Shown here in pieces: positions 10,758 through 21,649 of a stretch of DNA of 64,000 nucleotides. Where the stretch lies: assembly GCA_008729055.1 (NCBI GenBank), contig SDUX01000004.1:3598172-3662171 (forward strand), in the 5' to 3' direction. The notes under the pieces were generated by a model. It had not been told where the DNA came from. It searched no databases and worked only from the letters and a program-made list of their open reading frames with translations. The stretch's first letter is position 1, and every line of letters begins with the position of its first letter. The position numbers were made by a program, and so were the translations under genes. Source of the stretch: Pyropia haitanensis (Eukaryota > Rhodophyta > Bangiophyceae > Bangiales > Bangiaceae).

Positions 10758-13700
10758 CGGTGGCCAGCCAGGGGGCGGCGGCCACCCGGCGACGGCGACG
10801 GCAGCCGCGTGGAGGTGGCGGACAGCCGGCGGCGCCAGCGCCAGCGGCGGGGTGGCGGCAACCTGACGAGGGCGGCAGCAACGGCGAAGGGACGGCGGCC
10901 AGCTGGTGGCAGCAACGGCGGCGCGTGGAGAGCGGCCAGCCGGGAGGCAGTGACTAGCCGATGACGGCGTGATGGGCGGCGGCAGCGGCGGAGGCAAGCC
11001 GGCGGTGGCAGCAACAGCGGCGGGGCGCAAGAGGCCAGCAGAAGGCTGCGGCGCAGTCGAGTTGGTGGCGCCTAGTCGCATGGCGGCCGCCAACCGGCGG
11101 TGGCGGCTGCGACCGCAGGGGGGGGATGGCCATCCGGCAGCGGCGACGGCGGCATGCCGGCGTTGGCCAGCCTGGGGAAGAGGCCAACCGGTGGAGGTGG
11201 CGAAGAGGAGGGGAGGCGGCGCACAGCCAGCGGTTGCGGCAGCAACGGCGGGGAGGCGGCGGCCAGCCAGTGGCGGCGGGAGGCGTGGCGGCCAGCCGGC
11301 GGCTGCGGCGGCCGCGGCGGGGCGGCGGTCTGCGGGCGGCAGCGACAGCAGCGGCGGGGGTGTTTCGGCCAGCCGGCGGCAGCAGCGCCGGCGAGGGGGG
11401 AGCGGTCCGCCGGGAGGCGACGGACAGCCGGCGACGCCGGAAAAGGCGGCGGCTGGCTGGCGGCAGTGGCGACAGCGGCCGGGAGGCGGCAGACAGCCGG
11501 CGGCGTCGGCAGCAGCGGCAGGGGAGCGACGGCCAGCTGGCCGCAGCGGCGGGGGCCACCCGGAAGCCGCAGCCGCCGCCGCGGCGGCGACAGAGCGGCG
11601 GCAGTGAACTGGGGGCGGTCGCAGCAGCGGCGGGGGGGCGGCGGCGAGCTGTCCGCGACAGTAGCAGCGGTCGACGGCGGGCGGCGACGGGCGGCTGTGA
11701 CCAGCCGGCCGTCGTGATGGCGATGGTGGGCGGGCGGTGGAAGACTGGATATGGTGGCAGCCAGAGGCAACGGCGGGGAAGGGTGAGCAGCCAGAGGTGG
11801 CGGCTGTGGCGGGGCGGGCGGCGGGAGGATGGGGCGAGCAGGCACCGTCTGCCAAAGGGAAAAAGTTTGGTGACGGTTAGCAACGCCCACAGGCTGGCGG
11901 GCGGCCGCCGGCCAGTGGGAATTGGGTGTCGGTAGCGCTCGCGGTTGGCGGCCGGGGGCAGCAGCTGCCGGCGGGGGTTGAGGTTGGTGGCGGGCCGCGG
12001 CCTCCACTGTCGGAGAGGTCGGCGCCGGCCGGATCGGGGCGACTGACTGCCGCTGCCAAAGCTCGCAGCGGGGATAGAAAGTAGTAAGGGTGGTCGCCAG
12101 TGGCCGCAGGCGCGGCAGCGGTTGCCGGCCGGTGGAGGGTGTGCGCCCGTCGCGCTGGCGGCTGGTGGCGGTCGGCGGCCACTACCAGAGGGATTGGGGG
12201 ATAGCGTCGGGCGGAAGTGTATGCGGGTGGGGGGAGAGATCTGAGCCCGCGGAGAGCGTCTGCCTCGTCGGCGGCAGCTGCAGGCGCGGGGAGGGGCTAG
12301 CGGCGGGAGCCAACGGCGGCAAATGAGGGAGTGGGCGCTAGCTGGAGAGTGGTGACCTCAGACCATCCTGGAGACTGGTGTTCATTAAATGGACCGGTGG
12401 CGGGGTTGCGGGCTGGGAGAGGGCGGCGGGGGCTGCGAGCGGGTGGCGCTGGGTGCCGGGTGGGAGGTACCTGGCGGCAGAAGGTGCGACCCGCGGTCGG
12501 GGCGGGAGGGGCCGTCGCCCGCCGGCCGCATCAGCGACCGCTGGGTTGGAATGCGGCGTTCCGCATCACTACCGGCCGAAGGGTACAGTCGGTGGCTGCT
12601 TGCGCAGAGGCTGCCTCTCCAGTCAGACGCGGAAGGGGCGGCAGCTGCAAGCATAGAGGAATCAATAGAAGAGAAAGCCTGATAAGCCCAGCACAACAGC
12701 AAAATTATGTACTTATATGAATTATTGACTAGTGTTCTAAACATTAAAAAATGTATCGAAAATGTGGGAGCTCGTCCAGGGCTAATCAAATTTCAGCTAA
12801 AGGGTCCTATTCAAAACTCAGAACGCGTGTGTGCATGGGACGGGAGCCTGCAAAAAAACCCAGCGAATGGTTTCGCAAGGCGCACGGCACCCTAACGCGG
12901 ACATAGCGAGCGCAGGCGTTGTTAGGTTTGCGCGAACTTCTGACGATCGCCGCGGCCGCCCCGCGTGGCGGCAGGGTTGCGTCGTTACACCCGAACCAGA
13001 CCAGCGTTACGCGAATACGGTGCAATTGCAGTTTCCGAAACCGAACGCGGTTCGGATAGAATTACAACAGCGTTATTACAATTCTACCAACCGTCTTATT
13101 CATAATAGGAGCATACAAAAATAAAATAATGGCGGCGGCTCTATATCGCCCCCACCTGGACCTGTCAACAGAGCGCAGTGGATGCGGAGTGTCCATCGTG
13201 AGCTGCCGCGCGGCGCTGTTCAGTGACAACCGACTGGCAGCGGCCACAAGCCGCTCCAGCAACGTATCCCCCGTGTGCGGTTGCCGAGGCAGTGCGGCGA
13301 GGTCCTAGAAACGGCCAGGCGGTGCACCTGCTCCCGCCGCTGTGCCGCGCAGTTTGTGTGCTGCGACTCTGTGTGCAAGATGAATATTCCAGGACGGCCC
13401 GGCACAACCTTGCGACGCACGTGTGGACGTCCTCAAAAACAGCACAACGTGGCCAAGTTGGTGCCACGTGTATTCGCTGCATGTGTCGTTCGGGTCGAAC
13501 GTCTACGCAGTTCGGCGAATCCGCCGTATTCGCGAAACCGAACGCCGAATGGAATCGCCCCCCCACCAACCCTGCGTGGCGGACTGCTACAGTGTGTACG
13601 CGGTTATATGACAGGTCCACGTGTACAAGTAGCCCACTGAGGTTCATCACTGTACACCACGTGTACACAACTGCTCGGGTCACCTGTACATTAAAATACA

Positions 13701-13875
13701 GAACTTACTTTTGCAAGCCAAGGCCTGCCTTTCACTGCGGGGCTGCTGGAAAGCGAGCTACCTTGCGTTCCGACCAAGTGCTTGATGGCGGAGGGGGAGG
13801 CGGCGACAGAGAAAGAGAAGAGAGGTTGCTGCACCCCAGCAAAGAACCGTTCCAGAGAAAAAAAATGTATACATT
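10080..13875. other. Spacer between kinase copies: degenerate GC repeats then low-GC island
   Basis: 10080-10757 is duplicated 3' flank. About 10760-12000 is a degenerate tandem array built on GGCGGCCAGCCGGCGGCAGC-like words, open in many frames but without motifs. From about 12650 the GC content falls. 12890-13570 holds scattered related words (CGAATACGG, GAAACCGAACGC, GGTTCGG), and 13647-13692 contains clustered GTAC words (ACACGTGTACACAAC). It looks like decayed repeats; no gene was recognised. Confidence 0.5.
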
Positions 13876-14028
13876 TTATTCCCCGTCATCTTCCCCACCC
13901 AGTACCATATCCACCGTTTCGTCTATGGCCTCCACATTGTCAGCAGCCAGCCACCGACGAACAGCCCGTGCGCGGTCAGAGGCCTCAATGCCCTGGAACT
14001 CCTCCAAGAGCGAGACGTTTGCCATCAT
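13876..14028 (-). CDS. 50-codon ORF or terminal exon, acidic C-terminus
   Basis: The minus strand reads MMANVSLLEEFQGIEASDRA, then RAVRRWLAADNVEAIDETVD and MVLGGEDDGE before TAA. The peptide is balanced and helix-like, unlike the Ala/Gly/Arg noise around it. The stop codon overlaps an AATAAA polyadenylation-type signal (13875-13880 on the plus strand) followed by a T-run. The bases just upstream (GCCGATAG) resemble a 3' splice site, so this may be the last exon of a degraded gene, for instance a transposase tail. No family was recognised. Confidence 0.4.
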   Translation of the reverse strand: MMANVSLLEEFQGIEASDRARAVRRWLAADNVEAIDETVDMVLGGEDDGE

Positions 14029-14498
14029 CTATCGGCAGCGGAGATGTTGCGCGCGCTCCTCTCGTGACCGCTCAGGGACCGCGACGGAGTTGCCACAGAT
14101 ACGGGCCAGGCAGAGATCGGCAGCGCAGCCAATTGGCAAGGCCGAACAGGGAGACAACTGGTGATATCTGTCACAGTATCGTGGGGGTGGTGGGATGATG
14201 AAGCGTCAGGGAAGCACCCCGAAATAGATTGCGGCGAACGCCGGCGGATACATGTATGTACAGTAGCAGGTGACGTTGCGGGTGGCGGCGCAGCGGACGA
14301 CGCTGCCGCATCCTGTTTGTCGCTGCCGTATTGCTCGGATGGACTTCGTAACTGCGCGCGCATTTGTCGACTCAAGTATGTGTTGGGTTTTGTCGTGGAA
14401 CATTTCTGTCAACCTGAGGACGGATCTCGTGCGATGTGCGGCTCGGTTATGTGAGGGGGGTCATATAATCAAGCCGCACATAGTCGAATACGGACTGT
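14029..14498. other. Upstream region of kinase copy 2 (unique sequence)
   Basis: Lower-GC DNA unrelated to the sequence upstream of copy 1. The duplication begins only about 88 bp before the copy 2 ATG, so this region would supply the promoter of copy 2. No core promoter motif is certain. Confidence 0.5.
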
Positions 14499-14840
14499 AC
14501 GGTGACGTTCATGCAGCCGGCGCCGGCGCCAGCGGTGGCAGCGGTGGCGGCCGCTTTGGCAGCGCGGTGCGGCGGCGGCGTCGGCGATGGGCGTCGACGC
14601 GCGGGCGGCGGTGGCGGCGGCGGCGGCGGCGGGGCGGGGCGCGGCGGGCCGGCCGGCGGCCGGCGGCGGCGGCCGCAAGGACGCGGCGGCCAAGCGGGGG
14701 GGGGGCGCCCCTGCCGTGGCGGGAGCGGCGGGCGCGGCGGCGACGATGGCGGCGGGGGTGGGGGCGGGGGTGGCGGCGGCGGGCGCGGCGGGGGTGGCGG
14801 CGGCGGGTGCGGCCGCCGCGGGTGCGGCCGCCGCGGGCGC

Positions 14841-14875
<35 letters not shown>

Positions 14876-17000
14876 GGGAGCCGTCCAAGTCCATGTTCAA
14901 GGTTGGCAAGTATATCCTGCTGGACACGGTGGGGGAGGGCTCGTTTGGCAAGTACGTGCGGTGCGGCGGGGGTGGGGGGCAGGGGGGGGGGGGGAAGACG
15001 TGGTCGGCGGGGGAAGGGGCGAGGGGGGGAGGACACTGTTGGCCGCGGCCGGGCGATGGCGGGGGGGCTGGGGAAGGGGGGGGGGGCGATGGGAGGCGGG
15101 GGAGACGGGCCACAGGCAGGACGGCTGCTTCCTTGGCGGTGAGGGGTGCGGCGGACAGGGGGTGGATGCGGGAGCACTGCCAGCCGCTGGCGCGCGGTAC
15201 TCTTGGGGCTGGCATGCGTAGCGGGTTTGGGAGCGGCGGCGGGGGCGCTCCCCAGCGCGCTCCGTGCTGGCGGCTGCCCGAGACCGCACCGGTAACTGAC
15301 GACGCGGCTTGCCCCGTCTTGTCCGCGGTCTCGTCTGTGTGTCGCGTGCCTGTCGTTGCGTGTCTTTTCTTCACTTTTTCTTTTCCGTGCGACCGCGTGT
15401 GCGGTAGGGTCAAGCTGGGCCTCCACGAGGACACGGGCGTGCGGTACGCGGTCAAGATTATGGCCAAGAGCCGCATCTCCACTGCCGAGCTGACCATCCA
15501 GGTGCGTCGGGAGGTGGCGGTGATGAAGGCGCTGCGGCACAAGAACATTGTGCGCCTGTACGAGGTGCTGACCAGCTCCAAGCACATCTACCTGGTGATG
15601 GAGCTCGTGACGGGCGGCGAGCTGTTTGACATTATCTCGGAGCGCGGCCGCCTGTCCGAGGCCGAAGGGCGCACCTACTTCCAGCAGCTCGTCTGCGGCA
15701 TTGACTATTGCCACCGGCGGCTGGTGTACCACCGGGACCTCAAGCCGGAAAACCTCATGCTCGGCGAGGACGGGGCGCTCAAGATTGTGGACTTTGGGCT
15801 GTCGTCCATCAAGTCGGCCAACAGCGGCACGGAGCTGCTCCACACGGTCTGCGGGACGCCCCACTATACCAGCCCTGAGGTGATCACGTCAGCTAAGGAT
15901 GGCTACGACGGCGCCAAATTTGACGTCTGGAGCAGTGGCATCATCCTGTACGGCATGCTCTGCGGCTTTCTTCCGTTTGATGAGGACAGCGAGCGCGCCC
16001 TGTACGACGCGATTGTCAAGGACAAGCTCATCTTCCCGTCGCACCTGTCGATGGGGGTCAAGGAGCTGCTGTCGGGAATGCTGGAAAAGGACCCGGTCAC
16101 GCGCTGGTCGTTTGGCGACGTGAAGAAGCACCCGTGGTTCCTCGTCGGCTTTTCGGGCGAGGAGTTGGACACGTCTGTGCCCGTGTCGTCGGCGCCCGTG
16201 TCGGCCGGCGGGGAGGAGGAGGACGAGGAGGCGCGCCGGCGGCGGCGACGCAAGGGGCGAACCAAGAAGAAGCGCCTGGACACGGCCGGCCGCGTGGCGT
16301 CGGACCGGAGCAGCGAGTCGCAGGACTTTGGGGGGGCGGGCAGCGCCGAGTCGGGCTCCATCCCCGACCCGGTCCCGTCGGCGGCGTCTCGCGGCAGCGG
16401 CGGCGGCGGTGGCGGGGGCCCCGAGTCCGGACCGCACGTCAAGGCGCTGTCTGCGTGCACGGCGGATGACCGTCGGGCGGGCGGGGGCATCCCGCCAGGC
16501 GGCGCTGACGCGGCGGTGGCGGCGGCGGCGCCCCCTGGGTCCACCCTGTCCCGCCCGCAGCGGCCACGCAAGTCGTCGTCGCTCCGTCATCGCAGCGGCC
16601 GCTCACAATCCCCCGCGCCGGTGGACCGGCAGCCATCACCGCCAGCGAGTGCCAGTGGCAGCGGCGGCGGGCGGCGGGGCCACGGCGACCCGCCACGGGC
16701 GACGCCACCTGACAGAGGCGGCAGCAGCGGCAGTGGCGGCGGCAGCGGCGGCAGCGGCGGCGGCGGCGGCGACGGCAACACGGGCACGGCCAAGCCGCAG
16801 CTCACCCCCCGCGGCAAGCGAAAGGGCGACCGTGCTGGGGTCGTGCATACGGCGTCGGGGGTGATGCGGGACCCGCTGGCGCCGGCCGAGGTGTGCGTAC
16901 CGATCACGTCGCCGCTCAGCTCGGCCGGGTCGGCACTGTCGGCAACGTCCGAAGGCGGCGACAGCGGCGGCGGGGGGGGGATTGGCAGCGGCGGTCGACG

Positions 17001-17045
<45 letters not shown>

Positions 17046-17877
17046 GGCGGCCGACGGCGGGGTGCTGCGGTTTGTGCTGCCGCCCGAGGGCGCCGCCGCG
17101 GTCGCGCGCAACGGCAACCCGCTGCTGTCGCGGCTGCGTGGGCGCACGCCGGGGGTGCCGGCCGAGTGGGTCACGACGGGCGCGCCACGGCTGGTGATTG
17201 ATTGACGCGGGGTGGGAAGGGTTGGGGTGAGGTGCGGTGCGGCGAGGCAGGGGGGGGGACCGCTTTGTGCGGGAGGGGAGGGGGGGGGGGGGGGGGGGGG
17301 GCAGTGGCGGTGGTCAAGAGCAGCGGACGAGCAGCAGCGGAACTACGCGTCCATTTTTTTTTTCTCGATGTTGTCACCGTCCACCGTTCACTAACGAGGA
17401 GGGGCAAACCGTGGCGCCCGACGCGACACGGGGGCGGGGCTCGGGCTGCGGCGATAGACGCGGCCGCCCCCCCACGGCGCCGCCCCTGGCACCGAGGGAA
17501 AGAAAACACAAAACGGGCGGCCGTCCTGTGGCCAACGCCCGAGGCGCCCGCACCCGGGCGCAGCTCGACTCGTTGGCGCACGACACTGGCGGCGACCCCC
17601 CCACGCCTTCCCCCCGGTGCCACCCACAAGGGGCCCATGCCCGACGGCGCGGCGCGGCGCGGCGCGGCGCCTCCCCCCCCACCGTGCGCGGTGAGGCGAT
17701 GCTGGAGGGGGGGGGGGTGGCCGCACCCGCCGCCGCCCCCTCCCCGACCGCCGGCGGGCCGGTCCGACCGCGGCGGTCGGGGTGGCAGCGGAGGGCAGCG
17801 GAGGCGGCGACGGCGGCGACCACGCCCACAGGCAACCACCGCCGCCGCCGGCGGCCGGCGGCGCCACGGCCACCTCC
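14499..17877. repeat. Segmental duplication, copy B
   Basis: Direct repeat of 6962-10757, with identical gene order and the intron retained. It differs by a roughly 460-bp internal deletion near 16995-17050, small insertions in Gly/Ala tracts, and substitutions concentrated outside the kinase-domain exon. Confidence 0.92.
14587..17205 (+). CDS. CIPK/SnRK3-like Ser/Thr protein kinase, copy 2
   Basis: Exons 14587-14951 and 15408-17205, intron 14952-15407 (456 bp, same splice sites as copy 1), giving 720 aa. The intron length is a multiple of three and has no in-frame stop, so unspliced RNA would also be translatable. The N-terminus is Ala/Gly-rich with AAAGAAAAGA-type repeats. The kinase domain is identical in protein sequence to copy 1. 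The Ser/Gly/Pro tail has diverged (for example SGPHVKALSACT against PGPYVKALSART) and lacks about 150 residues, including the acidic helix present in copy 1, while the final NPLLSRLRGRTPG...LVID segment is kept. Only about 88 bp of 5' flank is shared with copy 1. Confidence 0.9.
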
Positions 17878-18382
17878 CCCCCCCCGGCATCCCCGCCGGC
17901 AGCCGCCGCGGCCGCATGGGCGGGGCGGTGCCAACGGCGGCGGCGGCGGCAGCAGCGGTGGCGGCCGCCGCAGCGGGGGCAGCCGCGCCGGCGGGGCCGA
18001 CCCGACCCGCCGCAGCCGGCCCCTGCGGTAGCGGCGGCAGCGGGCGGCGGGCGCGGAGCGGCCGCGTCAGCGGGCGCGACGCGCCCGAGCGCGGGCGCCC
18101 CCACCGCCGGCGAGGGCAACCCCGGTGGCACGCCCCACAACCGCACCGGCAAGACCAAAGGGGGGCGCCCGCACCACGCAGGTCCACCGCCGCCACCGCC
18201 ACCGCCGCCGCCGCCGCCGACGGCAGCTTTGCAGCGGCGGTGGGCACCACGTCACCCCCCCCCCCCCCCCGCCTCCGCCACACCCCACCCCCACCGACAT
18301 CGCTCTCCCCCCCCAACGCCACGTCTCCCCTACTAGACCCCCCCCCCCCCCCCCGCCCCCTTCTTCTTCCGCTCCTTCCCCC
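17206..18382. other. 3' flank of kinase copy 2 and spacer
   Basis: The duplicated flank ends at about 17877. The rest is low-complexity, with long C-runs near 18250-18360 just beyond the carrier stop codon. Nothing gene-like was recognised; the genes on either side converge here. Confidence 0.5.
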
Positions 18383-18783
18383 TCAGTCACCCGCCACCGC
18401 CGCGATCAGCCGCAGCGACTGCTCATAGACGACAAACGTGACGGCCGCGGCGGGGGTGACGCGCGCCAGGTTGGCGCCCATCCCCGCCCACAGGCCGCGC
18501 ACGCCGCGGACGGCAACGACCTCCCGTGCGACGCCGAGGACGTCCCAAACGCGGCGGGCGGGGGGGAGGGGGGGCGGCCGCTGGGGGGGGGGGGGGGGGG
18601 GGGGGTGCCCCCGGCCGTGCCGCCGGCAGCGGCGGTGGCGGTGGCGGTGGCGGCGCCGGTGGTGGCCGCCGTCGTGGCGGTGGTGGCGCCCCCGGCAGCG
18701 GCCACCGCGGCTGGCCTGGCGCGCACGCCGGGCCGACGCGGCGGCGACGCTGCCGTGCCGACAGGCGCACCAGGGGCGGCGCG

Positions 18784-18825
<42 letters not shown>

Positions 18826-19534
18826 CGGGCGGTCGGCGCCACCACCGCGGGCGGCCTCCTGCATGGCCGTCCGCACCACCTGCAGCGGGTACGTTGCGAC
18901 CGACGCGGCCACCTTGCTCACCGTCGACGCGAGGAGGCTGTCACGGACAGACACCCCCCCCCCCCCCCCCCCCCCCCGTGGCGAGGCCACGCAGGGCGTC
19001 GCCCCCCCCCCCCCCCCCCAACGGCGGTGCCAGCCACGCCTTGGCCGCCTCGTACGCGGCCATCTGCACCACCCCGTGGCTGACGAGCAGCAGGTTCGCG
19101 CCGAGCCCCCGGTAAAACCCGCGCCACCCGTCCGCCGCCGCCACCGCCCGCGCCACGGCGGCGGCAGACGCGCCCGCCCCCCCCAGCTGCACGCGCGTCT
19201 TGACCACCCACACGGGGGTGGTGAGGAGGGCGACGCCGCCGCCCGCGGCGGCGGCGGCCACACCCGCCGGCAGCACCCCCCCGTCGAGCCGTCGGAGGCC
19301 CGCGTAGAGGGAGAGGTACGCCCCCCAGGAGAGGCCACCGCCAACGACAGACGCGCCGAGGCCGCGGTAGAGCGTGGCGGGCGACGCGGCGAGCGCGCGC
19401 AGCGGCGCCGCGGCGGCCGCGGCGGTGAGCGACTGCCGGTGGGTGCGGAGCGTGTCGAGGGGGTGGAGGAGGGCGGTCGCGGCAACGCCGCCGGCGGCAC
19501 CGGCGACCGCGTGCGCCCACGGCGGGAGGGCCAT
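18383..19534 (-). CDS. Mitochondrial carrier family (SLC25) transporter
   Basis: From the ATG at 19534 (MALPPWAHAVAGAAGGVAAT) there are three carrier repeats with signatures HPLDTLRTHRQ, TPVWVVKTRVQ and YPLQVVRTAMQ, ending VVYEQSLRLIAAVAGD and a stop at 18383. Trp in the second signature and Gln in the third are typical of the folate/FAD/NAD branch (SLC25A32 and NDT-type carriers), so an organelle nucleotide or cofactor transporter is likely; the substrate cannot be read from sequence. The frame changes at the C-runs near 18957-18979 and 19003-19018 (a Gly tract) and changes back at the G-run near 18589-18606. The motifs on both sides are intact, so I read this as homopolymer miscounting. It is divergent from the PAK gene. 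Confidence 0.8.
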
Positions 19535-20904
19535 CCGCGCCGCCGCGGGGGTGGGGGGGGGGGGGGCGCCGGCGACGGCGGCCGCCAATGGAGGGGGGGG
19601 GCGCACAACGCCCCGTGGGGGCGAGCAAGGAGGGGGCGCGGGGGGGGGGGGGGGGGTGCAGGTTTGGAGGAGGAGGAGGAGGTGATGGGGGGGGGCGGGG
19701 GGGGGGGCGGCGTCGGCATGGCCACCGTGCCGGCGGCGGCGGCGGCGGTCGGGGTGGTGGTTGGCGTCGCGCCATTTCGCGGGCCGGCGGCGCCGCGGGG
19801 CTGCCGTCGCGCGGGTCACCCGTCTCTGCTGCCGCTCGCCGCCGAAGGCGCGCCGCCGCCGCCGCCCCTGTGGAAGGTGTGTACAGTACATCCTGTACCG
19901 TACACGCATCGCCAGCGCTGTCCGCACACCAACGCCGCCTGCCCTTCCCATCTGCAATTCTTCTTGTTTGGGTCCCCCCCCGCGCTCGCAGGGGTGGCCC
20001 CGCTGGACCCCCCGAAAAAAATACGCGCCACCCCCCCGATCCACCGGCCACGGACCGCCGACCGCCACGGCCAACCGGGAATGGCGGCCGCGGCGCGCCG
20101 CGCGCGGCGCGCCCGCCGTTTTGCGTTTTCCGACCCGCCGCGTGCGCGGCGCGGCGCGTGCCCCCCCCCCCGCCCCCCCCCCCCGCCGCCCGGCGTCGCC
20201 GCCCGCGCCGCCATTGCCGCCGCCGCCGCGCGTTGCCGCTTGGCGCCGCCGCCCGCCTGGCCGCGCGCCCCTGCCAGTCGCGGCGGCGGCCACGCGGCCG
20301 CGCCGCGCGGGCCCCCCGCCCCCCCCCCCTCGAGCGCCAGGATGGGGTGGCCACCCGCGTGGGCGTGTCCGCACGCAGCCGCCGCGGCCCCGCTCGGATG
20401 GGGAGCGTCGGGCGATAGCGGTGGGTCGGCCCGTTGTAGGGGTTGGCTCCCCCCGTACGGCGGGCCGCGTCGCTGGCACCGGCTTTTTGGTAGAGGGTGC
20501 GCCGGCGCGGCGCCCGTACCGGCGCGGCCCCGTCGGTGGGCGACCGCCGCCAGCCGTCGCCGCGGCGCCGACGGGGGTGTGTGCCGGCCGCTGCCCGCGC
20601 CGTTTTCCCATCCCTCCTCTCCTCCGCCCCTGCCCCCCTCGCCTTCCCGCCTGGCCCATCTCCTTCCTCCCCTTCCCCTTTCCGCCTCGCCCAGCTCCTT
20701 GGCCGCCCAACCGTATCCGCCGGTAACCCCCCCACGGGGACGGGCCGTGAGACTGCCGCCGCCCCCCTGCTCTCCCTCCCTCCCCACGCCCCTGCCGACG
20801 TCGCCCGTGCACCACCCCCACACCCTCGTTTGTCCTCTGCCGCTCCCTCCCTCCCCTCCCCCGCCTCTACCTCCGCCGCCACCCTGCTCGTGGCGGCAGC
20901 GGCA
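19535..20904. promoter_or_regulatory. Divergent promoter region, SLC25 carrier / PAK kinase
   Basis: A 1.37-kb spacer between two start codons on opposite strands. It contains a 27-bp GTAC-rich palindrome (19879-19905), G/C homopolymers, and a pyrimidine-rich leader (20560-20900) before the PAK ATG. No protein motif was found. Confidence 0.5.
19879..19905. promoter_or_regulatory. GTAC-rich palindrome
   Basis: Outer arms GTGTAC and GTACAC with inner GTACA and TGTAC around a 3-bp centre. Four GTAC cores lie in 27 bp. Position between divergent genes suggests a protein-binding site. GTAC is the core bound by SBP-domain factors in green plants, but no factor can be assigned here. Confidence 0.4.
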
Positions 20905-21064
20905 ATGGACCGCCTGCGCGCCCTGCTGGGCGCAACGTCGGTTGCGGACGGGCTTCCCCCTGCCGCCGCCGACGGGGATGAGGGCGGCGGTGGCGTCGGC
21001 CGGGGGGGGGCCTGCCCCCCGTATCTGGCGGCAGACGTGAGCGGTGGTGGTGGCGACGGCGGCA

Positions 21065-21101
<37 letters not shown>

Positions 21102-21237
21102 CCCGTCGGCGTCCCCGTCGCCGCCGCGGCGGGGCTTCCCCTCCCCGCGCTCCCTCCGGTCGCTGACGCCCCCCCGCGGGCGGCGGGGCGGCAGCCAGTC
21201 CCCCTCCGTGTCGCCCTCGTCTGGCCGGTGGGCAAAG

Positions 21238-21297
<60 letters not shown>

Positions 21298-21610
21298 AGC
21301 AGCGGCGACATCTCCTTCCCCATGAGCGTCACACACACCGCCCACGGCGGGGCGGGCGGCGCGATCGCGGCGGTCGGCGACGCGTCGCTGGCGCCGTCGG
21401 TGGTCGCCGCCGCGCGCGCGTCGGGGGTGCCGCTCACCGACGACAACCGGGCGGTGGTGGGGGCGGTGTGGCGGACGTTCACGCAGGGCGTGGCGCCGCC
21501 GTGTGGGGAGGCGGCGGCGGAGGCGGTCGCGCCCGGGGGGGACGGCGGTCGGGGGGGGGGGGGGAGCGGCCTGTTCTTGGCAACCTCACCCCGGCGCAGG
21601 CGCGGGCGGC

Positions 21611-21649
<39 letters not shown>

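Noticed and set aside
12890..13120. Additional tRNA gene suggested by GGTTCGGA-like word
   Set aside because: No acceptor or anticodon stem can be formed around it.
13647..13692. Third GTAC palindrome
   Set aside because: GTAC words are clustered but do not form a clean palindrome and lie far from any confident gene start.
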